Positions 1 to 9,312 of a DNA stretch of 64,000 nucleotides are shown one piece after another. Both the position numbers and the translations under genes were made by a program. Within the stretch, counting starts at the first letter, position 1, and the number at the start of each line of letters is the position of its first letter. Source of the stretch: Adhaeretor mobilis (lineage in GTDB: Bacteria > Planctomycetota > Planctomycetia > Pirellulales > Lacipirellulaceae). The stretch is taken from assembly GCF_007741515.1 (NCBI RefSeq), contig NZ_CP036263.1:2667501-2731500 (forward strand), in the 5' to 3' direction. The notes beneath the pieces are model-generated. The model saw nothing but the letters and a program-made list of their open reading frames with translations, had not been told where the DNA came from and searched no databases.

Positions 1-295
1 TGTCGGCTGCTTCGATGGCCCGGTCCACATTGTCGACGACTGGCAGCAGGTCGCGGGCGAGCGAGAGCGACGCGTACTTTCGCTCTTCAATAAGTTCACG
101 GGCACCGCGGCTGCGGGTGTTTTCCAGCTCAGCTGTGAGACGCAGCATACGATCCTTGAGGTCGGCAACCTCGTCCACGACGGCGTCGGCTTGTTCGACG
201 GCGGCATCGATTTGGCCCGCAATGGCGTCAGAATCAGGCGATTGGTCTGCTTCTCCAACGGGAGCGTCATCTTCAGCAGGTGGTTTCATGGGCAT
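1..295 (-). CDS. grpE: GrpE nucleotide exchange factor (5' part only)
   Basis: N-terminal 98 residues of GrpE, the dimeric exchange factor that releases ADP from DnaK; the gene runs off the left edge. An acidic, disordered N-terminus (MPMKPPAEDDAPVGEADQ) is followed by a helical coiled-coil segment and the family stretch LTAELENTRSRGARELIEE, then SLARDLLPVVDNVDRAIEA, which matches the 'LL.V.DN.erAl' block of GrpE. The ATG at 295 is preceded by GAGG about 9 nt upstream. It lies downstream of dnaJ in the same direction, separated by 135 bp that contain an inverted repeat. The dnaJ-grpE neighbourhood supports the call; C-terminal half not visible. Confidence 0.9.
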   Translation of the reverse strand, partial: MPMKPPAEDDAPVGEADQSPDSDAIAGQIDAAVEQADAVVDEVADLKDRMLRLTAELENTRSRGARELIEERKYASLSLARDLLPVVDNVDRAIEAAD

Positions 296-315
296 GGTAG
301 TGACCTCAATAAGTA

Positions 316-386
316 GTTAGCCGCCGAGCTTGCTCGACGCGCGGTTGCAAGAGTTGTCTTCGCGCCGACCAAGGTCGGCGGCTAAC
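316..386. repeat. Dispersed inverted repeat, copy 1 (GTTAGCCGCC family)
   Basis: Two 26-nt arms (316-341 and 361-386), beginning GTTAGCCGCCGA and ending TCGGCGGCTAAC, matching at 23 of 26 positions around a short spacer. A second, perfect copy lies at 12505-12576. Each arm also folds on itself: the left arm reads CGAGC-TT-GCTCG and the right arm CGACC-AA-GGTCG, so the differences between arms preserve the small internal hairpins. It sits between dnaJ and grpE. Confidence 0.8.
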
Positions 387-430
387 GGTGCGTATTTGGA
401 TTTGATGAATTTGCGAACGATGTCGAATAT

Positions 431-1585
431 TCAAACAGCATCATCGATCGCCGTTTCGTGAATAAAGTACTGTTTCATCTTGTCGAGAAAACTCTTACGT
501 TTTGGAGCCACCTGGGTGTGTTCCAACTCGGCAAGTTCCCGTAGCATGATTTCCTGTTCGTCGGACACTTTGGTCGGCACGTCGATTAATACTTGTACGT
601 GGAGGTCGCCACGGCCAGAAACACGTGGGTCGCGCATGCCTTCGCCGCGCAGGGTGAATACGTCAGCGTGTTGCGTACCAGGCGGAATCGTGACTTCATC
701 GCGGCCATCCAGCGTGGGTACTTCCAACTGGCAGCCGAGCACCGCCTGCGGGTAAGTGATCGGCACGCGGCAAATCAAATGCTGGCCTTCGCGATCAAAT
801 AACTCATGTTCTTCGACCGTGACCACGCAGTAGCAATCGCCGGGGGGGCCACCGCTGGCACTCGGTTCGCCTTCGGCGGTGATGCGGATCTGCATATCGG
901 TGTCGATACCGGCCGGGATGTCGACATCCGCTTCCACGTTCTTCAGCAGCGTGGCTTTGCCTTTGCAAACACCACAAGGCTTGGTGATCGTCTTTCCTGC
1001 TCCGTGGCACGAGGGGCAAGTGGTTTGCATGCGGACAATGCCCGCCTGTTGAATCACCTGACCATGCCCGCCGCAGTAGGAGCAAGTTTCCACCGCTTTC
1101 GGATCAGCCGCGCCGGTGCCTTCGCACTTCTGGCAGGGCTCTTGCCGTTGGAATTCAACGGTCTTGCAAACGCCCTCAGCAGCTTCGTGCAGGGTGAGCG
1201 TCACATCGCAGCGAACGTCGCGGCCCTTGCGAACGCGCCGTCGGCTTCCACCACCTCGACCCCCGCCACGCCCCCCAAAGATGTCGCCGAAGACATCGCC
1301 AAATGCACTGAATATGTCTTCAACGTCGGAAAAGCCGCTACCTGCATGGCCTTGGCCGTTGACTCCGGCATGGCCGAATTGATCGTAGCGGGAACGCTTG
1401 TTCGGGTCGTTGAGCACTTCGAACGCTTCGCTACATTCTTTGAACGCGGCGATCGCTTCTTCGTCACCCGGGTTCTTGTCTGGGTGGTACTTTACAGCGA
1501 GTTTTCGATACGAGACCGCAATCTCGCTGCTAGAGGCTGTGCGCGACACGCCGAGCGTTTCGTAGTAGCAGCGTTGGGTTGCCAT
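431..1585 (-). CDS. dnaJ: Chaperone DnaJ (Hsp40)
   Basis: Type I DnaJ, 384 residues, the co-chaperone that delivers unfolded substrates to DnaK and stimulates its ATPase. The J domain (residues about 5-70) has the essential HPD in KYHPDKN. A Gly/Arg-rich linker (FGGRGGGRGGGSRRR) follows at about 105-120. The zinc-binding domain has four repeats: CQKCEGTG, CSYCGGHG, CPSCHGAG and CGVCKGKA; the last ends in Ala instead of Gly. The C-terminal substrate-binding domains follow. Start ATG at 1585 lies just after a short hairpin and has no clear Shine-Dalgarno. It follows groEL by 334 bp holding a terminator-like hairpin and repeats, so it may be transcribed partly on its own. Confidence 0.96.
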   Translation of the reverse strand: MATQRCYYETLGVSRTASSSEIAVSYRKLAVKYHPDKNPGDEEAIAAFKECSEAFEVLNDPNKRSRYDQFGHAGVNGQGHAGSGFSDVEDIFSAFGDVFGDIFGGRGGGRGGGSRRRVRKGRDVRCDVTLTLHEAAEGVCKTVEFQRQEPCQKCEGTGAADPKAVETCSYCGGHGQVIQQAGIVRMQTTCPSCHGAGKTITKPCGVCKGKATLLKNVEADVDIPAGIDTDMQIRITAEGEPSASGGPPGDCYCVVTVEEHELFDREGQHLICRVPITYPQAVLGCQLEVPTLDGRDEVTIPPGTQHADVFTLRGEGMRDPRVSGRGDLHVQVLIDVPTKVSDEQEIMLRELAELEHTQVAPKRKSFLDKMKQYFIHETAIDDAV

Positions 1586-1596
1586 GATGGTAGTAG

Positions 1597-1615
1597 CTCA
1601 GCCTTCCAGGCTGAG
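1597..1615. repeat. Short hairpin before dnaJ
   Basis: CTCAGCCT-TCC-AGGCTGAG, an 8-bp perfect stem with a 3-nt loop, 12 nt upstream of the dnaJ start on the minus strand. The flanking TAGTAGCTCAGSC resembles the arms of the hairpin at 16131-16194, so it may be a half or decayed copy of that family. In the dnaJ mRNA it would lie next to the start codon and could affect initiation (inference). Confidence 0.5.
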
Positions 1616-1663
1616 TCGAGTGAGTTGGAGCAGATTCTAATCTTATCAAGCGTTGTACTGGCC

Positions 1664-1730
1664 TTAACCCGAAGCGTAAGTGAGGAAGAGCTGCCGTAAA
1701 CAGTTCTCTCTCGCTTACGCTTCGGGTTAA
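1664..1730. repeat. 'LTRSVSE' inverted repeat
   Basis: Two 21-nt arms (1664-1684 and 1710-1730) containing TTAACCCGAAGCGTAAG and its reverse complement, matching at 20 of 21 positions around a 25-nt spacer. Read in frame on either strand the arms give 'LTRSVSE', a peptide that recurs in dubious short ORFs annotated in planctomycete genomes (established only from memory of such annotations). It lies between groEL and dnaJ and is best regarded as a non-coding dispersed repeat. Confidence 0.75.
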
Positions 1731-1861
1731 GATTGCTTTACCAATCTGAAAACGTTCTAGTAGTTTCAACCATTACGAGTCGGCTAGGCAAGTTCAAGAC
1801 ACCAAGTGCCAAGAATTCGGGCTGGAAACCCCTTTGATCGTCCTAACAAACGGTATACAAA

Positions 1862-1894
1862 CCGGGCCACTTGTCTCTCAACGAAGTGGCCCGG
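1862..1894 (-). terminator. Terminator-like hairpin after groEL
   Basis: Perfect 11-bp stem CCGGGCCACTT / AAGTGGCCCGG with an 11-nt loop, 26 nt beyond the groEL stop on the minus strand, followed in that direction by a short TTTG tract. The stem is strong but the T-tract is poor, so it could be an attenuator or 3'-end stabiliser separating groEL from dnaJ expression rather than a full terminator. Confidence 0.5.
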
Positions 1895-1919
1895 ATATCT
1901 AATCTTAAATACTCAAGGA

Positions 1920-3539
<1,620 letters not shown>

Positions 3540-3660
3540 GGGATTCTCCGGGGTAGAGTTTGTTTACGTTGGGATATTGTTATGAGGGTTGAGCGAGGCT
3601 CGATTTGGTAGCTGGGCTTTAGGCAATTGGCTTTTTTTGCTGCTAGCCACGGGCCAACAG

Positions 3661-3960
3661 CTAGCTCACTACTTTTGCCAGGATGTCGCTTTCGCGAAGA
3701 ATCTTCAGTTCGTCGCCGTCGACTTCGATTTCCGAACCGCCGTACTTGCCGAAGATCACTTCGTCGCCCACAGCAACGGAGAGCTCGCCACGATTACCGC
3801 TATCGAGCAGTTTGCCCGCACCCACGGCAACGACTTTGCCACGCTGGGGTTTTTCCTGAGCCGCATCTGGCAGTACGATACCGCCAGCGGTAACTTGCTC
3901 AGCATCGAGTGGCTTAACAACGACACGATCGTCCAGCGGACGTAGATTCAATTTTGGCAT
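3661..3960 (-). CDS. groES: Co-chaperonin GroES
   Basis: Hsp10 lid of the GroEL chamber, 99 residues, normal family length. It has the opening [13 protein letters not shown], the mobile loop that docks on GroEL ([18 protein letters not shown], residues about 24-41), and [12 protein letters not shown] near the C-terminus. ATG at 3960 is preceded by AAGGA about 9 nt upstream. The gene is sandwiched between two groEL paralogues on the same strand (164 bp to the upstream groEL, 121 bp to the downstream one), so a single GroES probably serves both rings. A 14-bp palindrome lies in its leader at 3991-4004. Confidence 0.97.
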   Translation of the reverse strand: MPKLNLRPLDDRVVVKPLDAEQVTAGGIVLPDAAQEKPQRGKVVAVGAGKLLDSGNRGELSVAVGDEVIFGKYGGSEIEVDGDELKILRESDILAKVVS

Positions 3961-3990
3961 AGTTGGGGTTCCTTTGTGCTTAACTTGGAT

Positions 3991-4004
3991 CGCTTTGCAA
4001 AGCG
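3991..4004. promoter_or_regulatory. Palindrome in the groES leader
   Basis: CGCTTTGCAAAGCG, a perfect 14-bp palindrome 31 nt upstream of the groES start. It could be an operator, but it does not resemble the CIRCE heat-shock element (TTAGCACTC-N9-GAGTGCTAA). Function unknown. Confidence 0.3.
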
Positions 4005-4079
4005 GATTGGTTGTTTGACTAATTCTGATCTCGGGTAAGGCTATCGACTCTCAGCTTTCGGCCGTTGGCAGTTCTGGAT

Positions 4080-4116
4080 GCTATTAGCCAAGAGCAAAAA
4101 GCCCGAAGCCAATAGC
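4080..4116. repeat. Imperfect hairpin downstream of groEL
   Basis: GCTATTAGC (4080-4088) and GCCAATAGC (4108-4116) can pair at 8 of 9 positions around a 19-nt loop, directly after the stop of the GGM-tailed groEL on the minus strand. The surrounding tract (AGCCAATAGCC-like words) resembles simple repetitive spacer DNA. Possible 3'-end structure between groEL and groES. Confidence 0.35.
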
Positions 4117-4124
4117 CAGCCTTC

Positions 4125-5843
4125 TTACATCATGCCGGGCATTCCACCCATTCCGCCCATGCCACCCATTCCTGGCATGCCGCCACCCATTCCTCCCATG
4201 CCACCCATGCCACCCATGCCGTGGTCATGGTGGTCGTGCCCGCCGCCGTCCTCTTCCTCTTCTTGAGGAATGTCGGTGATCAGCGAGTCAGTGGTTAGCA
4301 ACAACGCGGCCACGCTGGCGGCGTTTTGTAGGGAAGTTCGAACGACCTTGGCGGGGTCGATGATGCCGGCGGCAACCATGTCACCGTACTCGTCCTTATC
4401 CGCGTTATAGCCTTCGGTCTTGCCCTTGAGCTGGCGAACGCGATTTACCACGACGGCACCATCGATGCCAGCATTCTCTGCGATGTATCGCAGAGGGTAA
4501 TCGAGAACCTTGCGGATGATCTCAACGCCAAAGGCTTCGTCGCCTTCGAGCTTGAGTTTATTAAGGGCCTTTTCTGAGCGAAGCAAAGCAACGCCGCCGC
4601 CGGGGACGATCCCCTCAGCTAGCGCTGCTTGCGTTGCTGCACGGGCATCTTCGAGCAGGGCTTTCCGCTCTTTCATTTCTGTTTCGGTCGCGGCACCGCA
4701 TTTGATTTCAGCTACGCCGCCAGCGAGCTTCGCTAGGCGTTCTTGCAGCTTCTCGCGATCGTAATCCGAGTCGGTCGAATCGATCTCGCGGCGAATCTGA
4801 TCGGCACGGCCAGCAATGTCTTCCTTCTTGCCACCGCCACCAACCATTGTGGTGTTGTCGCTGGAGATGATCACTTTGCGGCACTTGCCGAGATCGGAAA
4901 CTTGTACCGCATCCAGTTTGATGCCTAGGTCCTTGAAGATTGCAGTGCCACCGGTCAGCACGGCCAAGTCGCCGAGCATCGCTTTACGGCGATCTCCGTA
5001 GCCAGGGGCTTTCACGGCACACACGCTCACGATGCCACGCATCTTGTTCACTACCAGCGTGGCGAGCGCTTCGCCTTCAATGTCTTCGGCGATGATCAGC
5101 AGCGGCTTGCTCGCCTTAGAGACGGCTTCAAGGATCGGAACGAGATTCTTCGCACTGGAAATCTTCTCTTCGAATACTAACACCAAGCAGTTGTCGAGTT
5201 CGACGGTCTGGTTGGCTTCGTCAGTGACGAAATGTGGCGAGAGATAGCCGCGATCGAACTGCATGCCTTCGACCACTTCCACGGTGGTCTCGTTGCCGCG
5301 ACCTTCGTCGACGGTAATGACGCCATCTTTGCCGACCTTGGCAAACGCGTCAGCCAGCACGCTACCAATGGTAGGGTCGTTGTTGCCAGCGATCGTGGCG
5401 ACCTGTTGGAGGCTTTTCTTGTTCTTCACGTCGATTGGATCGGCGAGCTTCTCGATCGCGTCGGAAATGACTTCGACGGCCTTAGCGATTCCACGACCCA
5501 GGGCCATGGGGTCGGCCCCAGCGGCGATCATCTTCAAACCTTCGCGGAAAATGCCTTCGGCCAGCACTGTGGCCGTGGTCGTGCCATCGCCTGCGACGTC
5601 GTTTGTCTTACTGGCGGCTTCTTTGACGAGTTGGGCACCGAGGTTCTCGTAAGGATCATCGAGCTCGATGTCCTCAGCCACGGTGACGCCGTCTTTAGTC
5701 ACTTTGGGCGAGCCCCAGCCTTTGTCGAGTACAGCATTGCGGCCGCGCGGGCCGAGTGTACTGCGGACTGCCTTGGCGAGCTTGTGAACGCCGGCGGCCA
5801 GGGGCTTGCGGGCGTCGTCTTCAAATACCATCTGTTTAGGCAC
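4125..5843 (-). CDS. groEL: Chaperonin GroEL, paralogue with His/Gly/Met-rich tail
   Basis: Second Hsp60 subunit, 572 residues and first gene of the cluster. It keeps the ATP-site motif GDGTTTAT, the catalytic-region [16 protein letters not shown] and PGGGVALL. The C-terminus is unusual: an acidic run EEEEDGG, then HDHHDHG, then about 25 residues of GGM/GMP repeats ending PGMM. The GGM repeats resemble the usual cavity tail; the His/Asp cluster in front of them is a plausible metal-binding addition. The start is GTG at 5843 with GGAG about 8 nt upstream. No CIRCE element is seen upstream. The two paralogues differ in sequence throughout, so this is an old duplication, not a recent one. Confidence 0.96.
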   Translation of the reverse strand: MPKQMVFEDDARKPLAAGVHKLAKAVRSTLGPRGRNAVLDKGWGSPKVTKDGVTVAEDIELDDPYENLGAQLVKEAASKTNDVAGDGTTTATVLAEGIFREGLKMIAAGADPMALGRGIAKAVEVISDAIEKLADPIDVKNKKSLQQVATIAGNNDPTIGSVLADAFAKVGKDGVITVDEGRGNETTVEVVEGMQFDRGYLSPHFVTDEANQTVELDNCLVLVFEEKISSAKNLVPILEAVSKASKPLLIIAEDIEGEALATLVVNKMRGIVSVCAVKAPGYGDRRKAMLGDLAVLTGGTAIFKDLGIKLDAVQVSDLGKCRKVIISSDNTTMVGGGGKKEDIAGRADQIRREIDSTDSDYDREKLQERLAKLAGGVAEIKCGAATETEMKERKALLEDARAATQAALAEGIVPGGGVALLRSEKALNKLKLEGDEAFGVEIIRKVLDYPLRYIAENAGIDGAVVVNRVRQLKGKTEGYNADKDEYGDMVAAGIIDPAKVVRTSLQNAASVAALLLTTDSLITDIPQEEEEDGGGHDHHDHGMGGMGGMGGMGGGMPGMGGMGGMGGMPGMM

Positions 5844-6330
5844 GGGGAGTCTCCTGCGTGTTCGTTTGTGGCGGGACTTAGCTAATGTCTAATGTTCGTT
5901 GCGGTGTTTTATAACAGCCGAATTTCATGGGTATCGCCAAAGGTGGCGAGAGCTTGCTTATCTTGAGATCGCACGGCAGGCGCAAATGGCAGGCCTCGGG
6001 CGAAGCAGCATTAGAAAGCAAGCAGCGTGCCAAGCGACTGGAACAGGCATTGCGATGCCACTAACTCCTGTTAAACCTAGGCAGGCAAAGTACTTGTGGC
6101 TAGCATTCAACGAAGCCAGGGAGGCAACCATGACGTGCCATTCTGGCAGGGGGAGGTTACTGGAGTGAACGGGCAAGTTGTTCCCCCAAATGATTTGTAC
6201 TGATCGAGCAAACAGTGGCAGCGAATCGCTTCTCCAAATTCTCTTTGATAAAGATATGTGGATTGGAGCCAGAGGACACACTAGGTTGGAAGTTGCAACG
6301 GCCTAGCAACTGTGCCTTGTCGAGCGATTC

Positions 6331-6561
6331 TTGCGTGGAAGTCTGTTGAACGGACTTTCTTCTCTCAGTCTCGGAGTGGTTTTGGCCAAACGTGCGAAAA
6401 CCAAGGCCGAAGCCAAAGCTTACCAAATCGAGTACTGGAGAGCGTATTTCGAGGCGTTCGGCAGGCGAGACTTGCTGGAAGGAGATGTTCTTAGCGGCTG
6501 GGAGCACGAGAAGCTTGGGACCAAAGTCGGCCAACCCTACACCCCCACAGCGACGCAATAA
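6331..6561 (+). pseudogene. Possible gene relic or small protein
   Basis: A 76-residue frame opening with TTG. Its second half is strongly helical and charged (KRAKTKAEAKAYQIEYWRA, then FGRRDLLEGDVLSGWEHEKL), which looks more protein-like than the surrounding frames. There is no good ribosome binding site, and I do not recognise a family. It could be the surviving piece of a decayed gene in the gap between the chaperone cluster and the HD-GYP gene. Low confidence. Confidence 0.2.
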
Positions 6562-6673
6562 TTTGCTGCCTAATCTGCCGGAGCCGACATATGCGGTCTT
6601 GATTGCGAGAGCGCTCGGCAATGGGCTAATGTCTGGCCGACGGTAAGGGTTGCAACGGTCGTACCACGCGTTT

Positions 6674-6708
6674 CCGCCTGATGGTGGAAATCCCCACTCC
6701 ACAGGCGG
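6674..6708. repeat. Isolated hairpin
   Basis: CCGCCTG (6674-6680) pairs perfectly with CAGGCGG (6702-6708), and GTGG/CCAC inside the loop can add a second stem. It lies about 170 nt upstream of the HD-GYP gene in non-coding DNA. Role unknown. Confidence 0.4.
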
Positions 6709-6877
6709 TTCTACGTAATTCTGCGAGCTACATTATTTACTGGAAAGAACCACGCAATTGTATGCGTGAATTAAATGCGGGAATTGGGCCTACGGGCCTA
6801 AGTTTGTCTCGATGCCTAACCAGTTGCTTTCCGACTGTGACACGCAACAGCCCCACCTTACCCCCCCCTCTCCTACT

Positions 6878-8365
6878 ATGCGTATTAAACAACGCAAGTT
6901 CCTTGTTATTCTGCTGATTGTGAGCCAACTTGGCTGCATGCTCTTCGGTTTGGCCTCTGCCTCCGGTTGGTTGAATCGTGTGGTGACGGAAGTTATCGCT
7001 AGCCGCGTTGAGGCGGAAGGGCGCTCTTTGGCACACGAACTGGCCACAAAAGCTGGCGAGTTGGATCTCGAAAGTGTTGAGCCGGGCACCAAAGACTGGC
7101 AGAGACTACAAGATTTGTGCGCATCGATAGAGATTCCTCACGACGGGGCCGCTTGCATGCTTAGGCTTGATACGGGAGCGATCATTTGTCACTCGAATCT
7201 AGAAGACGATCCTGCGTTGCTAGGGAAATTCCCCGGCAGAGCGCTGCTGTCCACCGGCACCACTGCTGCTCCGATCATCACGATATCTGTAGAAGCAAGC
7301 CAACTTGGCCGGCGGCTAATCGCTGGCAAGGTAGAGATTGATGGCAAGCTGCAAGTCTTTACAGGCTACACGATGCCGCAGATCAACGCTTTGCTGGCGA
7401 TCTATCAGTCAGACGCGAGTATCGACAAAGCCGTCGCCACTTTGGTGTACCCCGTGACTCAAGTCGGCTACGTGCTGACAGCTTTCATTATTGGTGCTTC
7501 GAGCCTCTTGACGGTATTTCTGGTGGGTCGCTACGAGAATTCGTTAGCCGAAGCCAATTCTAGTCTGGAGCGCGAGGTCGATGAGCGTACCCAGTCGCTG
7601 CTGAAGACTCGTAATGCGGTAATCTTTGGACTGGCGAAGCTGGCAGAGTCGCGAGACAAAGACACAGGTGCCCACCTGGAGAGAATCAGCTCATACGTAA
7701 CTGTTTTGGCGACGGAACTTGCTAGCAATAATCGCGATATTACTTCTGCCTATGTAGCAAATCTGGCGGTCGCTTCCTCGTTGCATGATATTGGCAAAGT
7801 AGGCATCCCTGATGGCGTACTGCTCAAACCGGGACGGCTTACGCCAACCGAACGTCAAGCTATGGAGATGCACACGACTCTCGGCAGTGAATGCCTGGCA
7901 GCTATTCAAGAACGACTCGGCGAAGACGACTTCCTCCAACTCGCCCAAGAAATCGCAGCCGCTCATCACGAGCAATGGAATGGTACTGGCTACCCCAATA
8001 AATTGCAGGGTAAGTCCATTCCTTTGGCTGCCCGCATTGTTGCCTTGGCCGACGTCTACGACGCACTCACGACTCGCCGCCCTTACAAGCAACCGATCGA
8101 GCACAGCGAGGCTCGTGAGTGGATCGCAACCCGCTACGGTACGCACTTCGATCCTGAAGTCGTTGAAGCTTTCGTTGCGAAAGAAGCAGAGTTCGCTCGC
8201 ATAGCAGCGGACTATTCGCAGTCGCACGCGAACGAAAACCCTAAAGTCAATATCTGCTCGCCGACCACAGACACGTTGCTACGAGCTGAGCAAAATAGGC
8301 AGCAAGACCGCATTGCTGAACCGCAAGTCGGCATTGAGTTATCGACAACCGTAGCCCCCGTTTAA
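6878..8365 (+). CDS. Membrane HD-GYP domain protein (c-di-GMP phosphodiesterase-like)
   Basis: Predicted inner-membrane sensor with a cytoplasmic HD-GYP domain, the fold that hydrolyses cyclic di-GMP. From the start chosen here (495 residues), MRIKQRKFLVILLIV begins the first membrane segment. A periplasmic domain of about 170 residues follows, then a second membrane segment (YVLTAFIIGASSLLTVFLVG), a short coiled coil, and HD-GYP. The metal-binding SLHDIGKVGIPD and the signature HHEQWNGTGYP are intact, as is ALADVYDALTTRRPYK. A start at 6812 is possible but adds 22 residues unlike a membrane leader; neither start has a clear Shine-Dalgarno. No GGDEF cyclase is found in the window. A second HD-GYP protein lies at 33880-35508. 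Confidence 0.9.
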   Translation: MRIKQRKFLVILLIVSQLGCMLFGLASASGWLNRVVTEVIASRVEAEGRSLAHELATKAGELDLESVEPGTKDWQRLQDLCASIEIPHDGAACMLRLDTGAIICHSNLEDDPALLGKFPGRALLSTGTTAAPIITISVEASQLGRRLIAGKVEIDGKLQVFTGYTMPQINALLAIYQSDASIDKAVATLVYPVTQVGYVLTAFIIGASSLLTVFLVGRYENSLAEANSSLEREVDERTQSLLKTRNAVIFGLAKLAESRDKDTGAHLERISSYVTVLATELASNNRDITSAYVANLAVASSLHDIGKVGIPDGVLLKPGRLTPTERQAMEMHTTLGSECLAAIQERLGEDDFLQLAQEIAAAHHEQWNGTGYPNKLQGKSIPLAARIVALADVYDALTTRRPYKQPIEHSEAREWIATRYGTHFDPEVVEAFVAKEAEFARIAADYSQSHANENPKVNICSPTTDTLLRAEQNRQQDRIAEPQVGIELSTTVAPV

Positions 8366-8408
8366 GTCACTCAAACAAACGCCGTGCAGGGTTTGCTTAC
8401 TGCTGGGG

Positions 8409-8897
8409 TTACTTGTCGTCGAAGTCAGGGTCGTCATTGAAGGTGGACGTCTTCTTGCCGGCTTTCTTCTCTTCTTCTACGTCCGCTGTTTTCTCTTCTT
8501 CGGCGCCGCCAAAAGTATCAGGGAACTCATCGTCTTGAGTGAGATCGTCTTCCCAGTCTTCTTCAAAATCATCGTCGAAGTCGTCGTCGAAGTCGTCATC
8601 CTCGAAGTCATCGAACGGATCGTCCGCTTCTGCGGCAATCTGCGAAGCGCCGGCTGGGTTCACCTCGGATTCAGATTCTAATTCCCCGAGCGATCGCTTC
8701 GGCGAGAGAGGTAGCCCTTCACCAAAGCAGGGAAGCCCCTCTTCAAAGAATTGGCTGCTGCCGATTGGCGAAAAATTGTTCTTCCTCAGCCTATCTTCAT
8801 CCCCTTCTTGTGGTGGATGAGTAGTCGAGGGGGATTGGGGGGGGGATACCATTGTGGCGAGACGCTCTATGCTAGCTGGAGATTTGGCGACAGCCAT
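8409..8897 (-). CDS. Acidic, Asp/Phe-repeat protein of unknown function
   Basis: Up to 162 residues, unrecognised. The C-terminal half is extremely acidic, with tandem DDF units (DDPFDDFEDDDFDDDFDDDF), then EEDWEDDLTQDDEF, and finishes with a Lys/Glu-rich patch (EEEKKAGKK) and DPDFDDK. The repeats arise from tandem GTCGTCGAA-like units. It is probably disordered and cytoplasmic, since no signal or membrane segment is seen. The first 15 residues are doubtful: a second ATG (MVSPPQSP) could be the true start. It is convergent with the HD-GYP gene (43 bp between stops). Similar acidic proteins are common hypothetical genes in planctomycetes, but I know no assigned role. Confidence 0.6.
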   Translation of the reverse strand: MAVAKSPASIERLATMVSPPQSPSTTHPPQEGDEDRLRKNNFSPIGSSQFFEEGLPCFGEGLPLSPKRSLGELESESEVNPAGASQIAAEADDPFDDFEDDDFDDDFDDDFEEDWEDDLTQDDEFPDTFGGAEEEKTADVEEEKKAGKKTSTFNDDPDFDDK

Positions 8898-9312
8898 TCC
8901 GGGCTGGATTCATTGGTAATACTTCTGGGGCTTCGTCGTGCTGCCTGGCGACTAAGCCGTTATCTCGTTTTCCAGCAGTTTTTTAGGCTCACCGCTGCTA
9001 GATGTCAATGCTTCAGGTGGGGCGAAAGCCGGCGAACTCAGCCAGCATTTCCAACTAGCAGGCCCACTGCGGTGTCGTAGCCTACCAGACTACTTAATTA
9101 TGCACCGATGCCAGCAAGGTTCTCTAGGCTGTTTTTCGCAGATTGAGTAAACTGGCCCCAATGGGGCGATCTGCCAAAGCTCGACAAATCGGGCGGAGGG
9201 GTCGCCATGAGAGGCAAAACGTTCGTTTGTAGGGATGTTTGAAAGCCCTTTTTAGGGCTTGCCCGCAAGCTGGAGCGTGATGCCTTGTGCGTCGCTTGAA
9301 AGGATTCTCCCG
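8898..9312. other. Divergent intergenic region
   Basis: 415 bp with no gene between two divergently transcribed genes. It contains several small hairpins: GCCCC-AAT-GGGGC near 9157, AAGCCC-tttta-GGGCTT near 9245 and CTTGC-CC-GCAAG just after it, all upstream of the plus-strand gene at 9313. No clear promoter hexamers. Confidence 0.5.

Larger units (their letters stand above)
5844..6877. other. 1 kb stretch without a convincing gene
   Basis: No reading frame here has a recognisable domain. The longest frame (6157-6702, minus) has composition typical of antisense noise. A plus-strand frame at 6331-6561 gives a charged helical segment (KAEAKAYQIEYWRAYFEAFG) that could be a gene relic or a very small protein. 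Structures seen: a small hairpin CGCCA-AAGG-TGGCG at 5935-5948, and CCGCCTG/CAGGCGG at 6674-6708. The promoter of the chaperone cluster should lie at the left end; I could not pick a convincing -35/-10 pair. Confidence 0.5.

Noticed and set aside
15..320. Plus-strand open frame of 101 codons at the left edge
   Set aside because: It is antisense to grpE; its Ser/Arg-rich composition is typical of the opposite strand of a real gene.
5844..5960. CIRCE-type or sigma-32 heat-shock control of the chaperone cluster
   Set aside because: No TTAGCACTC-N9-GAGTGCTAA and no CTTGAAA/CCCCAT pair found upstream of groEL or groES.
6157..6702. Minus-strand frame of 181 codons in the gap
   Set aside because: No recognisable motif, no ribosome binding site, and it overlaps a more protein-like plus frame.
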